This document shows positions 1 to 8,305 of a stretch of 64,000 bases of DNA, in pieces. The notes below the pieces were generated by a model. That model had not been told where the DNA came from. It did not search any database and saw nothing but the letters and a program-made list of their open reading frames with translations. This stretch comes from Nitrospirota bacterium (GTDB lineage: Bacteria; Nitrospirota; Nitrospiria; Nitrospirales; Nitrospiraceae), in NCBI GenBank assembly GCA_040757595.1, contig JBFLWP010000001.1, positions 124,001-188,000 on the forward strand, read 5' to 3'. The number at the start of each line of letters is the position of its first letter. Positions within the stretch are counted from its first letter, which is position 1. The translations under genes were made by a program, and so were the position numbers.

Positions 1-1805
1 TGCGGGTCCTTGAACTTCTCGTCGAGCGGCTCGTCGTTCATCCGTTTGCGGTGCGCGGCGATGTCGAGGCCGAGTTGGTTCATCTGCTCGATCTCGTTCT
101 GGGCTGGCGAGACGATCAGCGTCATGTCGGTGGTCGTGAGCACGCCGAGCCGCCGCCGGAGTTCCCGCACCCGGTCGGGGTCGGGTTGGACCTTGTAGCA
201 GGCGAGCCGTTCCAAGTCCTGCTCCACCCGTTCGCGCTCGGCCTGCCAGTGCTTCCGCACCTTGTCGTACATGCGGAGCGCCGTCGCCTTGTCGATGGAG
301 ACGACCATCGCTTTGCCTTGGAAACCGCGCCCGAGGAAGTGCTGCACGATGTCCCTGGCGACTTTCTCCAGCCGGTCGTCGCGGGTCAGGAGATGGTATG
401 ACCGGCCCAGCTCGCGCTCCAGCCGTCTTTCCTGCTCCTCGTCCAGTTGGGCTGCCTCGATGAGCGCGTAGATGTCGTCGTTGAGCTTGGGGTTCTTCAG
501 CTTCAGCTCGGGCGTGCGATTCTCGTAGAACAGCGGCACGGTCGCGCCGTCCTCGACCGACTGCTGGAAGTCGTAGATCGAAACGTAGTCGCCGAACACC
601 TCGCGGGTGCGCTCCTCGCCTGCGATGAGCGGCGTGCCGGTGAAGGCGAGGAAGAGCGCGCGCGGCAGCGCGGCGCGCATGTTGAGCGCGAGATGGTCGT
701 ACTGGGTGCGATGGGCCTCGTCGGTCAGAACGATCACGTCGGGCCGGTCGCAGAGGCGCTCGGCGGTCTGGAACTTGTGGATGAGCGTGAAGACGTACCG
801 GTGGTTCTCGCCGAGCAACTGGCGCAGGTGCACGCCGCTCTGCGCGTGGCAGACCCGGCTTTCCGCCTCGCTCACCGCGCCGCAGGCCTTGAACGTCTTC
901 GCGATCTGGTCGTCCAGTTCGGCGCGGTCGGTCACCACCACGAAGGTCCAGTTCCCCGGCACCTTGCGCAGAACCTTTTGCGCGAAGAACACCATGGCCA
1001 GGCTCTTGCCCGAGCCTTGCGTCTGCCAGAACACCCCGCCGCGCCCGTGCCCCTGCTGCCGCGCGGCCAACGTGGCGGCGAGGGCGTTGTTCACGCCGAG
1101 GACCTGGTGGTTCTGCGCGAGCACCTTGACCAGCCCAGCCTTGTGCTCGGAGAAGAGAGTGAAGTTTTCCGTCAGGTCCAGCAGACGCGGCGGGGTGCAA
1201 GTGCCGCGGAGCATCACCTCCAGCGACACGCGGCGGGGCTCGTCCTCGCGCTCGACGCGCTTCCACTCGAAGAACCGTTCCCAATCCGCCGTGAGCGAGC
1301 CCACGCGGCTCTCCGTGCCGTTCGAGGCGATGAGCAACGCGTTGTACCAGAAGAGCGGCGGGATGTCCGTCTTGTAGCAGGTGAGGTTGTCGTCGAACGC
1401 CTGTTGGGCCGGCACGCCGGGCTTCTTCAATTCCACGACCACCAGCGGCAGGCCGTTGACGAACCCGACAAGGTCGGGTCGCCGCGTGTAGAGCGACCTG
1501 GTGACGCTGAGCTGGCTGACGAGGAGGAAGTCGTTCGCCGTGGGATGGTCCCACTCCACCACTCGCACGCGCTCCGTCTTCTGCCCGCCGCGCGCCCGAT
1601 CCGGTACGGAGACTGTGACGCCTTCCTTCAGCCGCGCACAGACCTCCCGGTTGGCCGCCGCGAGGCTCATGGCCGAGCGGTCCCGCGTCAATTCTTCCAC
1701 CGCTGCGGCAATCGCCTCAGGCGGCAGGGCGGGATTCAGCCGCTCCAGCGCCGCGCGTAGCCGGGGAACCAGCACCACTTCGCCTTTCGTCTCCCGCCCC
1801 CGGAG
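1..1805 (-). CDS. hsdR: Type I restriction subunit HsdR, partial; N-terminus replaced by fusion to HsdS
   Basis: The reading frame is open to the left window edge, so the C-terminal part is missing. It encodes the motor/nuclease subunit of a type I restriction enzyme. Visible on the minus strand are a PD-(D/E)XK nuclease site (RPDLVGFVNG then VVELKK, near 1380-1500), Walker A (TQGSGKS near 1000), the DEAH box (LTDEAHRT near 700) and the family motif VSPAQNEIEQMN near 100. The first family-like residues are EVVLVPRLRAALERLNP, so roughly the first 40-50 residues of a normal HsdR are absent. Instead the frame runs uninterrupted from the HsdS-like part upstream (1806-2471). There is no stop between the two and no ATG at the junction. 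Seen: the fused frame. Inferred: a deletion at a hairpin repeat joined the genes, and the enzyme is probably inactive. Confidence 0.85.
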
Positions 1806-1882
1806 CACTCCCTCTCCCACTGGGAGAGGGTGGCGCGTAGCGCCGGGGGAGGGTTCATTTCCGGTTGGAAACCGGAAATGAA
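1804..1882. repeat. Three-hairpin repeat at the hsdS-hsdR junction
   Basis: It contains three adjacent palindromes: CCCTCTCCC/GGGAGAGGG (1810-1830, 9-bp arms, 3-nt loop), GGCGC/GCGCC (1832-1844), and TTCATTTCCGGTT/AACCGGAAATGAA (1854-1882, 13-bp perfect arms). It lies inside a continuous reading frame, exactly where HsdS homology stops and HsdR homology starts. The CCCTC...GAGGG core recurs at 2543-2576 and 47909-47954, so this is a dispersed family. Confidence 0.75.
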
Positions 1883-2471
1883 TGAACCACTCGCGGTAGA
1901 GGGATCGGGCCATCTCCTCCAGAATCTTGATCCGCCGAAGGTTATTCTCGATCAAGTCATCGTAGGCGGACAGGATGCCCGCGATTCGGCGTTGGATGGG
2001 TGGTGGGGGAACACGGACTGTCACTTCTGCAATTCGCGACGGCGCAGTATGTCGAATCTTTACACCGCTGGCGGAGGCGCGAATCTGCTGCCGAACTGGC
2101 TTGTAGTTGAATAGATGGTAGAGAAAGCACTTGTCCGTCTTCGACTCGTCGCGGATCTGCACAAGACCAAGCCGCTGGTTGTGGAGGTATAGCCCGCTGC
2201 GCGGAATGATGGCGCTGCTGGCAAGAAGTCCTTCCGCTTGCTCGGTCATCGCAACGATGAGGTCTCCCTCGTTCAGCACGTAGTCGGAAGGAATCGGACC
2301 GGTATACCACTTCTCTTTGTCGCCTTTATTCTTAAAGCCGCCTTCATCGAAGAAGTTTCCAGGCGTAAGGACAATGTGCGAGCCTGATTCGGTAAAGTAT
2401 TCGCCCTGAAAGGCATAGCCATGCTTGATTTCAAGCAGGTCACCGAGTTTGCAGGCTAGCCAGTCAGCCAC
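1806..2471 (-). CDS. hsdS: Half-length HsdS specificity subunit, fused in frame to HsdR
   Basis: This is the DNA-recognition subunit of a type I restriction-modification system, here about 220 codons with one target-recognition domain instead of the usual two. The start is GTG at 2471, behind a GGAGAC-like ribosome site. The C-terminal part ends in the family signature IAGILSAYDDLIENNLRRI followed by MARSLYREWF, which in complete HsdS proteins links the two recognition domains. After that the frame enters repeat-derived sequence (1804-1882) and then HsdR, so the second recognition domain is lost. It lies downstream of hsdM and the yhcG-like gene, all on the minus strand. Some half-size HsdS proteins work as dimers, but the fusion makes normal function unlikely. 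Confidence 0.75.
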
Positions 2472-2542
2472 CCTCACGTCTCCAAAATCTCCGCCACGTT
2501 GCGGGCGACGGTTTGTTCATGCTGCGCACCCTCATGCGCAGT

Positions 2543-2576
2543 GCCCTCACCCCGGCCCTCTTCCAGAGGGAGAAGG
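2543..2576. repeat. Dispersed CCCTCACCCC...GAGGGAGAAGG hairpin repeat
   Basis: This imperfect palindrome lies between the end of the yhcG-like gene and the GTG start of hsdS. It is related to the element at the hsdS-hsdR junction and to the in-frame copy in the methylase gene at 47909-47954. All three copies sit in or beside restriction or defence genes. Confidence 0.6.
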
Positions 2577-2594
2577 CGCGGAGACGGTTGGCGA

Positions 2595-3551
2595 TCACGC
2601 ACCGGGAGACTCCAGTTTCGCGACGACGCTCTTGAGTTGCTGCACAGCGGGAAGCGCTGCCTTCAGGTCCGGTGGAAGTAGGCGGTATTCGGCGACACCC
2701 ATCGGGCTTTTCATGTCGCGCAGGGTGTATTCGACCACGGTCTTGCTCTTCCCCTTGCAGAGGATGAGGCCGATCGTCGCGGCGTCGCGCTCGGTTTTCA
2801 CCAAATTGTCCACTGCAGCTTGGTAGAAGCTCATCTTGCCGGCGAACTCGGGCTGGAAATCCACGACCTTCAGGTCAATGACGACGTAGCAATGGAGCCG
2901 CGTGTGGTGGAAGAGCAGGTCGAGGAAGCACTCTTCGCCGTCCACGTCCAGCCGCACCTGGTTGCCGACAAAAGCAAAGCCGGCGCCGAGCTCGAGCAGG
3001 AAGTCCCGGAGGCGGGCGATCAGGGCGCTCTCCAGGGCGCGTTCGTCAGCCGATTCGTCCAGCGGCGCGGGGCGGAACACGTAGGGGTCTTTGAGCAGTT
3101 CGCGGGCGAGATCGGACTCGGGAGGCGGCAACGTGAGGGCGAAGTTTGTGGGGGCTGCGCCCTGCCGCACGTGCAGACGGGTTTCGATTTGGTGGATGAG
3201 CACGCTGCGGGCCCAGCCGTGCCGCCGGGTGCTTCGGATGTAGAAGGCCCGCGCGTCCGCCCCCTTCACGCGGTCGAGAAGCGCGCAGTTGTGGCCCCAC
3301 GGGATTTGTGCAGCAAGCTGTTGCACGTTTGCGCGGTCCGGCCATGCAGCGGCGAACGCCCGCATGTATTTGAGGTTGCGAACGGAGTAGCCGCGCAACT
3401 TGGGAAAGGCCCGGCCAAGGTCGGCCGCCAGGCGGTCGATGATCTTGGCACCCCAGCCTTGCCGACGCTGATTTCGGAGGATGTCCTGTCCGATGTTCCA
3501 GTAATGGAGGACCAACTCCGCGTTCGCTGCCAGGGCGGACTTGATCTGCAC
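2595..3551 (-). CDS. YhcG/DUF1016-family PD-(D/E)XK nuclease, N-terminus interrupted by a stop codon
   Basis: The 318-residue product matches the DUF1016/YhcG family: an N-terminal helical domain (ALAANAELVLHYWNIGQDIL region), then a PD-(D/E)XK-like domain with FLDLLFHH and YVVIDLKVVDF supplying the acidic and lysine residues. Family members accompany type I restriction genes and are thought to process DNA. The likely original start is ATG at 3650, overlapping the hsdM stop as ATGA. That frame meets a TAG at 3609-3611 (codon 14) and then continues with family-like sequence (YGHFLAGIKERIRT). The shown start at 3551 is GTG downstream of this stop. So the gene is either a recent nonsense mutant or is re-initiated at a weak site. 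Confidence 0.75.
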   Translation of the reverse strand: MQIKSALAANAELVLHYWNIGQDILRNQRRQGWGAKIIDRLAADLGRAFPKLRGYSVRNLKYMRAFAAAWPDRANVQQLAAQIPWGHNCALLDRVKGADARAFYIRSTRRHGWARSVLIHQIETRLHVRQGAAPTNFALTLPPPESDLARELLKDPYVFRPAPLDESADERALESALIARLRDFLLELGAGFAFVGNQVRLDVDGEECFLDLLFHHTRLHCYVVIDLKVVDFQPEFAGKMSFYQAAVDNLVKTERDAATIGLILCKGKSKTVVEYTLRDMKSPMGVAEYRLLPPDLKAALPAVQQLKSVVAKLESPGA

Positions 3552-3646
3552 GGTGCGGATGCGCTCTTTGATGCCGGCAAGAAAGTGCCCGTAGGTTTGT
3601 GCAACGGGCTACCGCACAACTTGCGCGCGAGGCTTGCGGGACGTTT

Positions 3647-4507
3647 TCATGTTTCCAGGATCTCGGCCACGTTCTTTGCAATAGTCCCTTCCAACTCACG
3701 GGCCTTGGCGTTGAGTGCCTCCAATTCCTCGTTCAGTTCCTCCAGCTTCTCCTTGAAGTCCTCGTCGCTCACTTCCTCGCCGGGAGCGACGCCGACGTAG
3801 CGGCCGGGGTTGAGACTCCAACCTTGCGCAGCGATTTCCTTGATTGAAGCGGCCCTGCAGAGGCCGGGCACGTCGGCGAACTTGAGCTTCTTGCCGAAGA
3901 CTTCCCTCAGTTTGGCCTCGGCTTCCTTCCCGCCGAGGGTAAAGTCGGGCGCTTCGCCCCGGTAGAGGCGGACGACGTTCGCCAGGAAGCCGATCTGCGC
4001 CTCGGTCCAGTCGCGGTGGGCCCGGTCTATCTGCCGGTAGATGTGCCGGGCGTCGAGAAAAAGCACGTGGTCGGCGCGCGGGCTTTTCTTCTTCCCGCGG
4101 TCCAGGAACCAGAGGGTACAGGGCAACGTGACCGTGTAAAACAGGTTCGGCCCGACGGCGACCATCGCATCCACGGCTTGGGCTTCGACGAGCCGGCGGC
4201 GGAGCTCAAGCTCGGAAGCGCGGGCATCGGAGGCGGAGTTGGCCATGACGAAGCCGGCCCGGCCTTGCGCATTCAGCGCGGCATAGAAAAGCTGAATCCA
4301 GAGGTAGTTCGCGTTGTCCGTGCGCGGGAGGCCGAAGGGATAGCGGCGACCGGGGCCGACCTCGGCGGAGAGACGTTCCTTGTCCACGGCGTTGACGTTG
4401 AACGGCGGATTGGCGAGGACGAAGTCGAACCGGCCTGGGCTGTTGTGGAGGTCGTCGTAATAGGTAATGGCCTCTTTGATGCTCCCTTCGAGGCCGTGCA
4501 TGGCCAA
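3647..4507 (-). pseudogene. hsdM: HsdM type I DNA methyltransferase, 5'-truncated
   Basis: The 286-codon remnant contains the catalytic motif IV NPPF ([12 protein letters not shown], about residues 28-40) and the C-terminal coiled-coil tail of a type I adenine methylase. Full HsdM is around 500 residues. The N-terminal helical domain and the SAM-binding motif I (usually DPACGTGG) are missing. The family frame begins at TTG 4507 and an in-frame TAA lies five codons upstream, so the break is near 4508-4525. It overlaps the downstream yhcG-like start as ATGA, showing the original operon hsdM-yhcG-hsdS-hsdR. Without motif I it cannot bind SAM, so the system should be unable to protect its own sites. 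Confidence 0.8.
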
Positions 4508-4768
4508 CGTTGTTCGGGGTTACCTGAGCAATGGCCCCAGTTTCCTACCTCTATTCTCCCAAGAAATCAACGGGGAACCACGTACGGAGGGCGGCCGGGA
4601 ACGAAGGGCGTATGGCAGATGGCTCGCGGCTCATGGCTTGCCAGAATGCGGCGGGCGGGGTGGACTCCCCGGATCAGGACGTCGGGGTAGAGGTCGAGAG
4701 GTCGGCGCCGTTCACCCAGGCCACCTCTCTTGCTTTTCCAGCTCGGAGGGGGCAAAATATGCCGGAAA
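4508..4768. other. Non-coding gap upstream of truncated hsdM
   Basis: I see no supported gene here. The missing 5' half of hsdM is not present. Around 4605-4640 the sequence repeats short words such as GTATGGCAGATGGC and GCTCATGGCTTGCC, the same style of drifting intergenic repeat seen at 52275-52305. Confidence 0.5.
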
Positions 4769-4783
4769 GTCTGACAGTCAGAC
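4769..4783. promoter_or_regulatory. Palindromic operator candidate upstream of vapB
   Basis: GTCTGAC-A-GTCAGAC is a perfect 7-bp inverted repeat with a one-base centre, ending 27 nt before the antitoxin ATG. A second small palindrome (GGCA...TGCC, 4751-4763) lies beside it. VapB-type antitoxins autoregulate by binding such sites. The role is inferred. Confidence 0.5.
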
Positions 4784-4810
4784 ATTCAGGCGATTTGGGG
4801 AGAATCGTTC

Positions 4811-5116
4811 ATGGCGTCCGAGACCAGCAAGGTCGGCAAGCGCGGAACCGTGGTCATCCCCGCGTCACTTCGCCGCCGCTACGGCATCAAAGAAGGTTCC
4901 CTTGTGATCGCCGAGGAACGGGCCGAGGGGGTGCTGATCCGCCCCGCCGCGGCTCTGCCCGTCGAAATCTACAGCCCGGAGCGACGGGCCGAGTTTCTCC
5001 TGTCGAACGCGGTGGATGCGGAAGACTATGCACGGGCGAGAAAGGAAGTCCAAAAACTCGGGCTCGATCCGGATAGCATCCCCCATTACAAGCCGCGTAA
5101 GCCGACGAAGGCCTGA
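4811..5116 (+). CDS. vapB: AbrB/VapB-type antitoxin
   Basis: The 101-residue protein has an N-terminal swapped-hairpin AbrB DNA-binding fold (VGKRGTVVIPASLRRRYGI, then GSLVIAEE) and a C-terminal tail (residues about 50-101) that would bind and neutralise the toxin. It lies 3 nt before a PIN-domain gene, the standard antitoxin-toxin order. The ATG follows GGGGAG at suitable spacing. A palindrome at 4769-4783 is a likely operator for autoregulation. The pair sits between the broken type I restriction genes and tRNA-Arg, typical of accessory DNA beside a tRNA. Confidence 0.85.
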   Translation: MASETSKVGKRGTVVIPASLRRRYGIKEGSLVIAEERAEGVLIRPAAALPVEIYSPERRAEFLLSNAVDAEDYARARKEVQKLGLDPDSIPHYKPRKPTKA

Positions 5117-5119
5117 TCC

Positions 5120-5530
5120 GTGGACCGGGTCTTCTTGGACGCCAACGTCCTCTTCTCGGCGGCCTATCGTCCCGACACGAAGCTCCGGCAACTGTTCAAG
5201 TTGCGCAAGGTGAGGTTGCTCAGCTCCTCCTACTCGGTGGAGGAAGCGCGCCGGAACCTCGCGACCACGGAGCAGCGAAAGGATCTGGAGGAGTTGTGCG
5301 CGTCCCTGGAAATCATCACGACGGCTTCTCTTGACCTACCTCCATCTCTCGTTCTCGATCTCCCGGCATCAGACCGGCCGATCCTATCGGCCGCCATCAG
5401 TGCCCATGCGACCCATCTCCTGACTGGCGATGTCACGGATTTCGGCCCTTATTTCGGCCAAACGCTGGAAGGAGTTTTGATCCTGCCACCGGCTCTCTAC
5501 CTTCAAGGTCATCGCGGGGGAAAGAGTTAA
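5120..5530 (+). CDS. vapC: PIN-domain toxin, VapC-like
   Basis: The 136-residue PIN-domain protein has acidic residues in order: VFLDANVLFSAA (first Asp near residue 6), the EEARRN helix (about residue 41), SDRPILSAAI (Asp near 90) and HLLTGDVTDF (Asp near 102-105). PIN toxins are Mg-dependent RNases, usually cutting tRNA or rRNA. The start is GTG at 5120, three bases after the antitoxin stop, so translation is probably coupled. The arrangement and lengths fit an intact type II toxin-antitoxin module; the exact RNA target cannot be told. Confidence 0.8.
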   Translation: MDRVFLDANVLFSAAYRPDTKLRQLFKLRKVRLLSSSYSVEEARRNLATTEQRKDLEELCASLEIITTASLDLPPSLVLDLPASDRPILSAAISAHATHLLTGDVTDFGPYFGQTLEGVLILPPALYLQGHRGGKS

Positions 5531-5718
5531 GGCGCCCGATTCATCCTGATCGGCACAGATAGAACCTCCGCAGGGTATCGTGGCGGGCTAGGAGCTTGCT
5601 TTCCGCTCTTGCCGTCGGATGCGCTGCATGATACTCTTCGGGCACGGTCGTGACCCGGTTGGGCGCAGGTCGGGCAGCCCGACGGCGCATCCGCCCATAA
5701 CTCGTTGAGCAACCTCAC

Positions 5719-5795
5719 GCCCCCGTAGCTCAGTTGGATAGAGCAGCGGTTTCCTAAACCGCGTGTCGCACGTTCAATTCGTGTCGGGGGCACCA
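5719..5795 (+). tRNA. tRNA-Arg (anticodon CCU)
   Basis: The 74-nt cloverleaf is followed by an encoded CCA. The acceptor GCCCCCG pairs with CGGGGGC, the D-arm holds AGCTCAGTTGGATAGAGC, the anticodon loop reads TTCCTAA, and the T-loop is TTCAATT. It flanks the accessory block on its left. The next about 110 nt form a structured element also found after tRNA-Pro. Confidence 0.95.
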
Positions 5796-5907
5796 TACCA
5801 ACCTTCGGTTGAGCCGCGCCCTTCGATCAAATGGGCGCGGAGAGGTCCCTTCCCGTAGGGATCGCGCTTAGCGTGTACCGACGCGCTACTCTTGACCTGC
5901 GCGATGG
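5796..5907 (+). ncRNA. Structured tRNA-trailer element, copy 1 (after tRNA-Arg)
   Basis: Directly after the CCA of tRNA-Arg comes TACC, a small hairpin (AACC-TTC-GGTT), then an 8-bp perfect stem CCGCGCCC/GGGCGCGG (5814-5821, 5833-5840) around the loop TTCGATCAAAT. GGAGAGGT, GTACCGAC (5875-5882) and a stem CCGACGCGC/GCGCGATGG (5878-5907, two mismatches) follow. The same order of blocks, with a different but pairing stem sequence, follows tRNA-Pro on the minus strand (24434-24542). Conserved loop plus covarying stem argues for an RNA function, such as a stable trailer, a processed small RNA or a terminator variant. No family is recognised. Confidence 0.55.
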
Positions 5908-5941
5908 AGAACTCCTCCAGTGTTCTACGATTCCCCTCGCC

Positions 5942-5981
5942 TGGACCGCCGGCTTCGATCAAATGCTGACGCAGAGGACCG
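5942..5981 (+). repeat. Partial third copy of the trailer element
   Basis: The loop TTCGATCAAAT recurs at 5954-5964 with flanking CGCCGGC/GCTGACG (one mismatch and one G-T pair over 7) and GAGGACC after the stem, matching GAGGTCC in copy 1. No tRNA precedes it and it runs into the 3' end of the minus-strand pal gene. Confidence 0.45.
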
Positions 5982-6626
5982 TTACCGCATCGCGAAGTGC
6001 GCCCGGCGGTTCTTCTGCCAGCACTCGCTCGTCGGCTCGGCGCAGAAGGGGTGGTCCTTGCCGTAGCTGACGATCCGGATCTGCGCCCCGAGCAGGCCGA
6101 GGTCCTCCAGATACCGTTTGACCGATTGGGCCCGCCGCTCCCCCAGGACCTGATTGTAGGCCTGGCTTCCCCGTTCGTCGCAGTGCCCGGTGATCAACAG
6201 CGTCCAACCCTCCCTCTCCTTGAGCATGCGGGCGTTGGCTTCCAGCACCGCCCGGGCCTCCTTCCTGATCGAGCTCCGGTCGTAGTCGAAGAACACGTCC
6301 CCCAAGGCGCTATTCTCAGAACCCTCCATGGTCCCCCTCGCGGCCGCGGAGGCGGGCGACTCCCCATCCGATCCGCTCGCCCCAGCAGGAGCCACCGGCA
6401 GCACCTCGGCCGGATCGGTCACGCGGACTTCCTGCAGCCGGCCGGGGCCGCTCAATGCCAGGTCCTCCAGCACGGACTCCTGCATGCCTCTTCCACCATC
6501 GCCGGCCTTGGCCAGCATCGCCTGCCCCTCAACCGACACCGAAATCTGCTTGCCCGTGCAGCCGATCACGAGGCTGAGCAGCCCCATCGAGACCAGCACG
6601 ATATGCGCACGCACCGTGGTTGACAT
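5982..6626 (-). CDS. pal: Pal-like OmpA-family outer-membrane lipoprotein
   Basis: The 214-residue protein has an N-terminal lipoprotein signal (LLSLVIGC lipobox; Cys near residue 23), a low-complexity Ala/Ser/Pro linker, and a C-terminal OmpA domain (DVFFDYDRSSIRKEARAVL, TGHCDERGSQAYNQVLGERR, RRAHFAMR). It should anchor the outer membrane to peptidoglycan as part of the Tol-Pal complex. The start at ATG 6626 is chosen because GGGAGG lies at good spacing and the signal peptide follows at once. No tol genes lie nearby, so it may be one of several OmpA-type lipoproteins. The adjacent 6627-6886 stretch holds no convincing gene. Confidence 0.85.
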   Translation of the reverse strand: MSTTVRAHIVLVSMGLLSLVIGCTGKQISVSVEGQAMLAKAGDGGRGMQESVLEDLALSGPGRLQEVRVTDPAEVLPVAPAGASGSDGESPASAAARGTMEGSENSALGDVFFDYDRSSIRKEARAVLEANARMLKEREGWTLLITGHCDERGSQAYNQVLGERRAQSVKRYLEDLGLLGAQIRIVSYGKDHPFCAEPTSECWQKNRRAHFAMR

Positions 6627-6886
6627 GGCAACACCCTCCCTGGTTGAAGACGGTCCCGGCCGAGCGGCCGATGCCCCGGCCGGACGCATCCGAGCCTATC
6701 CGCACTTCTCTTCGGCCAATCGCTTGAAAATCTGCAGCAGGCGATCCGCGTCGCCCTGCAGGCTGAATCGCTCGGCGAGCCGATCGGCCGGAACCGGCAG
6801 CAACCGGCATGAGCGGGGATGAATGGTGTTGCTTTTCCCAGGCGTTTGGCGTACTCCTCGCACCAGTTCCCCAGGGTCGAGGGCCC

Positions 6887-8113
6887 ATGCGATCCACCAA
6901 GTATCTGCTCATCGGGGGTGGGTTGGCCTCCAGCCAGGCGGCCAAGGAGCTCCGGCAACGGGACCCGGACGGCACGATCACGCTGGTCGGCGAGGAGCCG
7001 CACGTCCCCTACGACCGCCCGCCGCTCTCGAAGGAATTCCTGCGCGGGGAGAAGCAGAAACAGGAGCTGTTCTACGACCCCGAGCCTTACTTCCGGGACC
7101 AGCGCATCGAGCTCCAGCTCGGCACCCGCGTTCAGCGGCTTGACGCTTCGGGAAAGACGGCGATCCTGGCCAGCGGGGACACGATCGCTTTTGAGAAGGC
7201 CCTCCTCGCCACCGGGGGCCGGCCGGTTCACCTGACCGTCCCCGGCCACGACCTGCCCGGCCTCTATTACCTGCGGACTCTGGACGACGCTGCGGCGATC
7301 GCGGGCGAGGCTGGCCCTGGCCGGAAGGCCGTCATCGTCGGGGGCGGGTTCATCGGGATGGAGATCGCCTCATCCCTGACCCAGAAGGGCGTGCAGGCGA
7401 CGGTCATCGAGACCCTGCCCCACATCTGGGCCCGTTTCACCGACGCGACGCTGGCCGGATTCTTCCAGGGCTACTGCCAGGCCAAGGGCGTGACCTTCCG
7501 CACGGGCGAGGCGGTCGCCGAGGTCCGCGGGACCGGCCGCGCCTCCGCGGTCGTGACCCGATCGGGAGCCGTCCTGCCCTGCGACCTGGTTTGCGTCGGG
7601 GTCGGGATCGTTCCGAACGTCGAGCTGGCTCAGGCAGCCGGGCTCGAGGTCGGCAACGGCGTCCTCGTGAACGAGTTCCTGCAGACCTCGAACCCTGACA
7701 TTTACGCGGCGGGGGACGTGGCGAACTATCCGGACCCCTATTTCGGCAAGCGGCGGCGCGTGGAGCACTGGGGCCACGCCGAGTACTGCGGGCAACTGGC
7801 GGGACGGAACATGGCGGGCGACCGAGCCGCGTACGACCTGCTCACCTACGTCTGGTCGGACATCTTCGATCTCCACCTGGAGTTCGCCGGAGACGAAAGC
7901 GAACACGACCGGGTCCTGCTGCGGGGCCGGATGGAGGACCGGGCCTTCATGGTCCTCTACCTGAAGGACCGCGCGCTCCGCGCCTACTTCGCGATCAACA
8001 CCGGCGCCAAGGACTTCCTCCACTTGCAGCGCCTCATCCGGCAGAAGAAAGACCTGGCGGGCCGGGAGGCGCAGCTCCAGGACCCGACGGTTCCGATCAA
8101 GAGTCTCCTCTGA
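6887..8113 (+). CDS. FAD/NAD-dependent oxidoreductase, ferredoxin/rubredoxin reductase type
   Basis: The 408-residue flavoprotein of the pyridine nucleotide-disulphide oxidoreductase superfamily has a FAD-binding Rossmann motif at the N-terminus (LLIGGGLASSQAA, residues about 7-20), a substrate-side motif PYDRPPLSKEFL (about 45), an NAD(P)-binding GGGFIGMEIA (about 152) and the second FAD motif IYAAGDVANY (about 280). It lacks a CxxC redox disulphide, which fits the rhodocoxin/putidaredoxin reductase-like class that passes electrons to a small Fe-S protein. The start ATG 6887 has only a weak ribosome site. The partner is unknown; the ferredoxins at 26319 and 27087 are not linked. Confidence 0.85.
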   Translation: MRSTKYLLIGGGLASSQAAKELRQRDPDGTITLVGEEPHVPYDRPPLSKEFLRGEKQKQELFYDPEPYFRDQRIELQLGTRVQRLDASGKTAILASGDTIAFEKALLATGGRPVHLTVPGHDLPGLYYLRTLDDAAAIAGEAGPGRKAVIVGGGFIGMEIASSLTQKGVQATVIETLPHIWARFTDATLAGFFQGYCQAKGVTFRTGEAVAEVRGTGRASAVVTRSGAVLPCDLVCVGVGIVPNVELAQAAGLEVGNGVLVNEFLQTSNPDIYAAGDVANYPDPYFGKRRRVEHWGHAEYCGQLAGRNMAGDRAAYDLLTYVWSDIFDLHLEFAGDESEHDRVLLRGRMEDRAFMVLYLKDRALRAYFAINTGAKDFLHLQRLIRQKKDLAGREAQLQDPTVPIKSLL

Positions 8114-8130
8114 CCTCCTCGCCGACCGGA

Positions 8131-8159
8131 AGCCGGCCGCGGCAATTGTGCGGCCGGCT
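8131..8159. terminator. GC-rich terminator-like hairpin
   Basis: AGCCGGCCGC (8131-8140) and GCGGCCGGCT (8150-8159) form a perfect 10-bp stem with a 9-nt loop, 17 nt after the oxidoreductase stop and between two convergent reading frames. There is no T-tract, so it may be an imperfect or bidirectional terminator. Confidence 0.5.
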
Positions 8160-8173
8160 CCGATCCCGGCTCG

Positions 8174-8305
8174 TCACTTCATCTTCAGGTGAGCCTTCAG
8201 GATGCCGGAGTTCTGGATGTCCGGATTGTTCTTGCCGAGCTCGTGCGCCTTCTTGAAATGCTCGGCGGCCTTCTTAACGTCCCTCTCCGTTTCTCTTCCC
8301 GCCAC
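8174..8305 (-). pseudogene. C-terminal TPR-protein remnant
   Basis: The last 35 codons read like the end of a tetratricopeptide protein (DVKKAAEHFKKAHELGKNNP, then stop). Upstream the frame turns into low-complexity Arg/Gly sequence with no start codon other than a GTG near 8305 and no more TPR units. I read this as the 3' remnant of a deleted TPR gene, tail-to-tail with the oxidoreductase. Confidence 0.4.

Noticed and set aside
6696-6810. Minus-strand tail reading DADRLLQIFKRLAEEKCG and stop
   Set aside because: It looks protein-like for about 30 residues but has no start, no family and no upstream continuation. Kept only as a possible relic.
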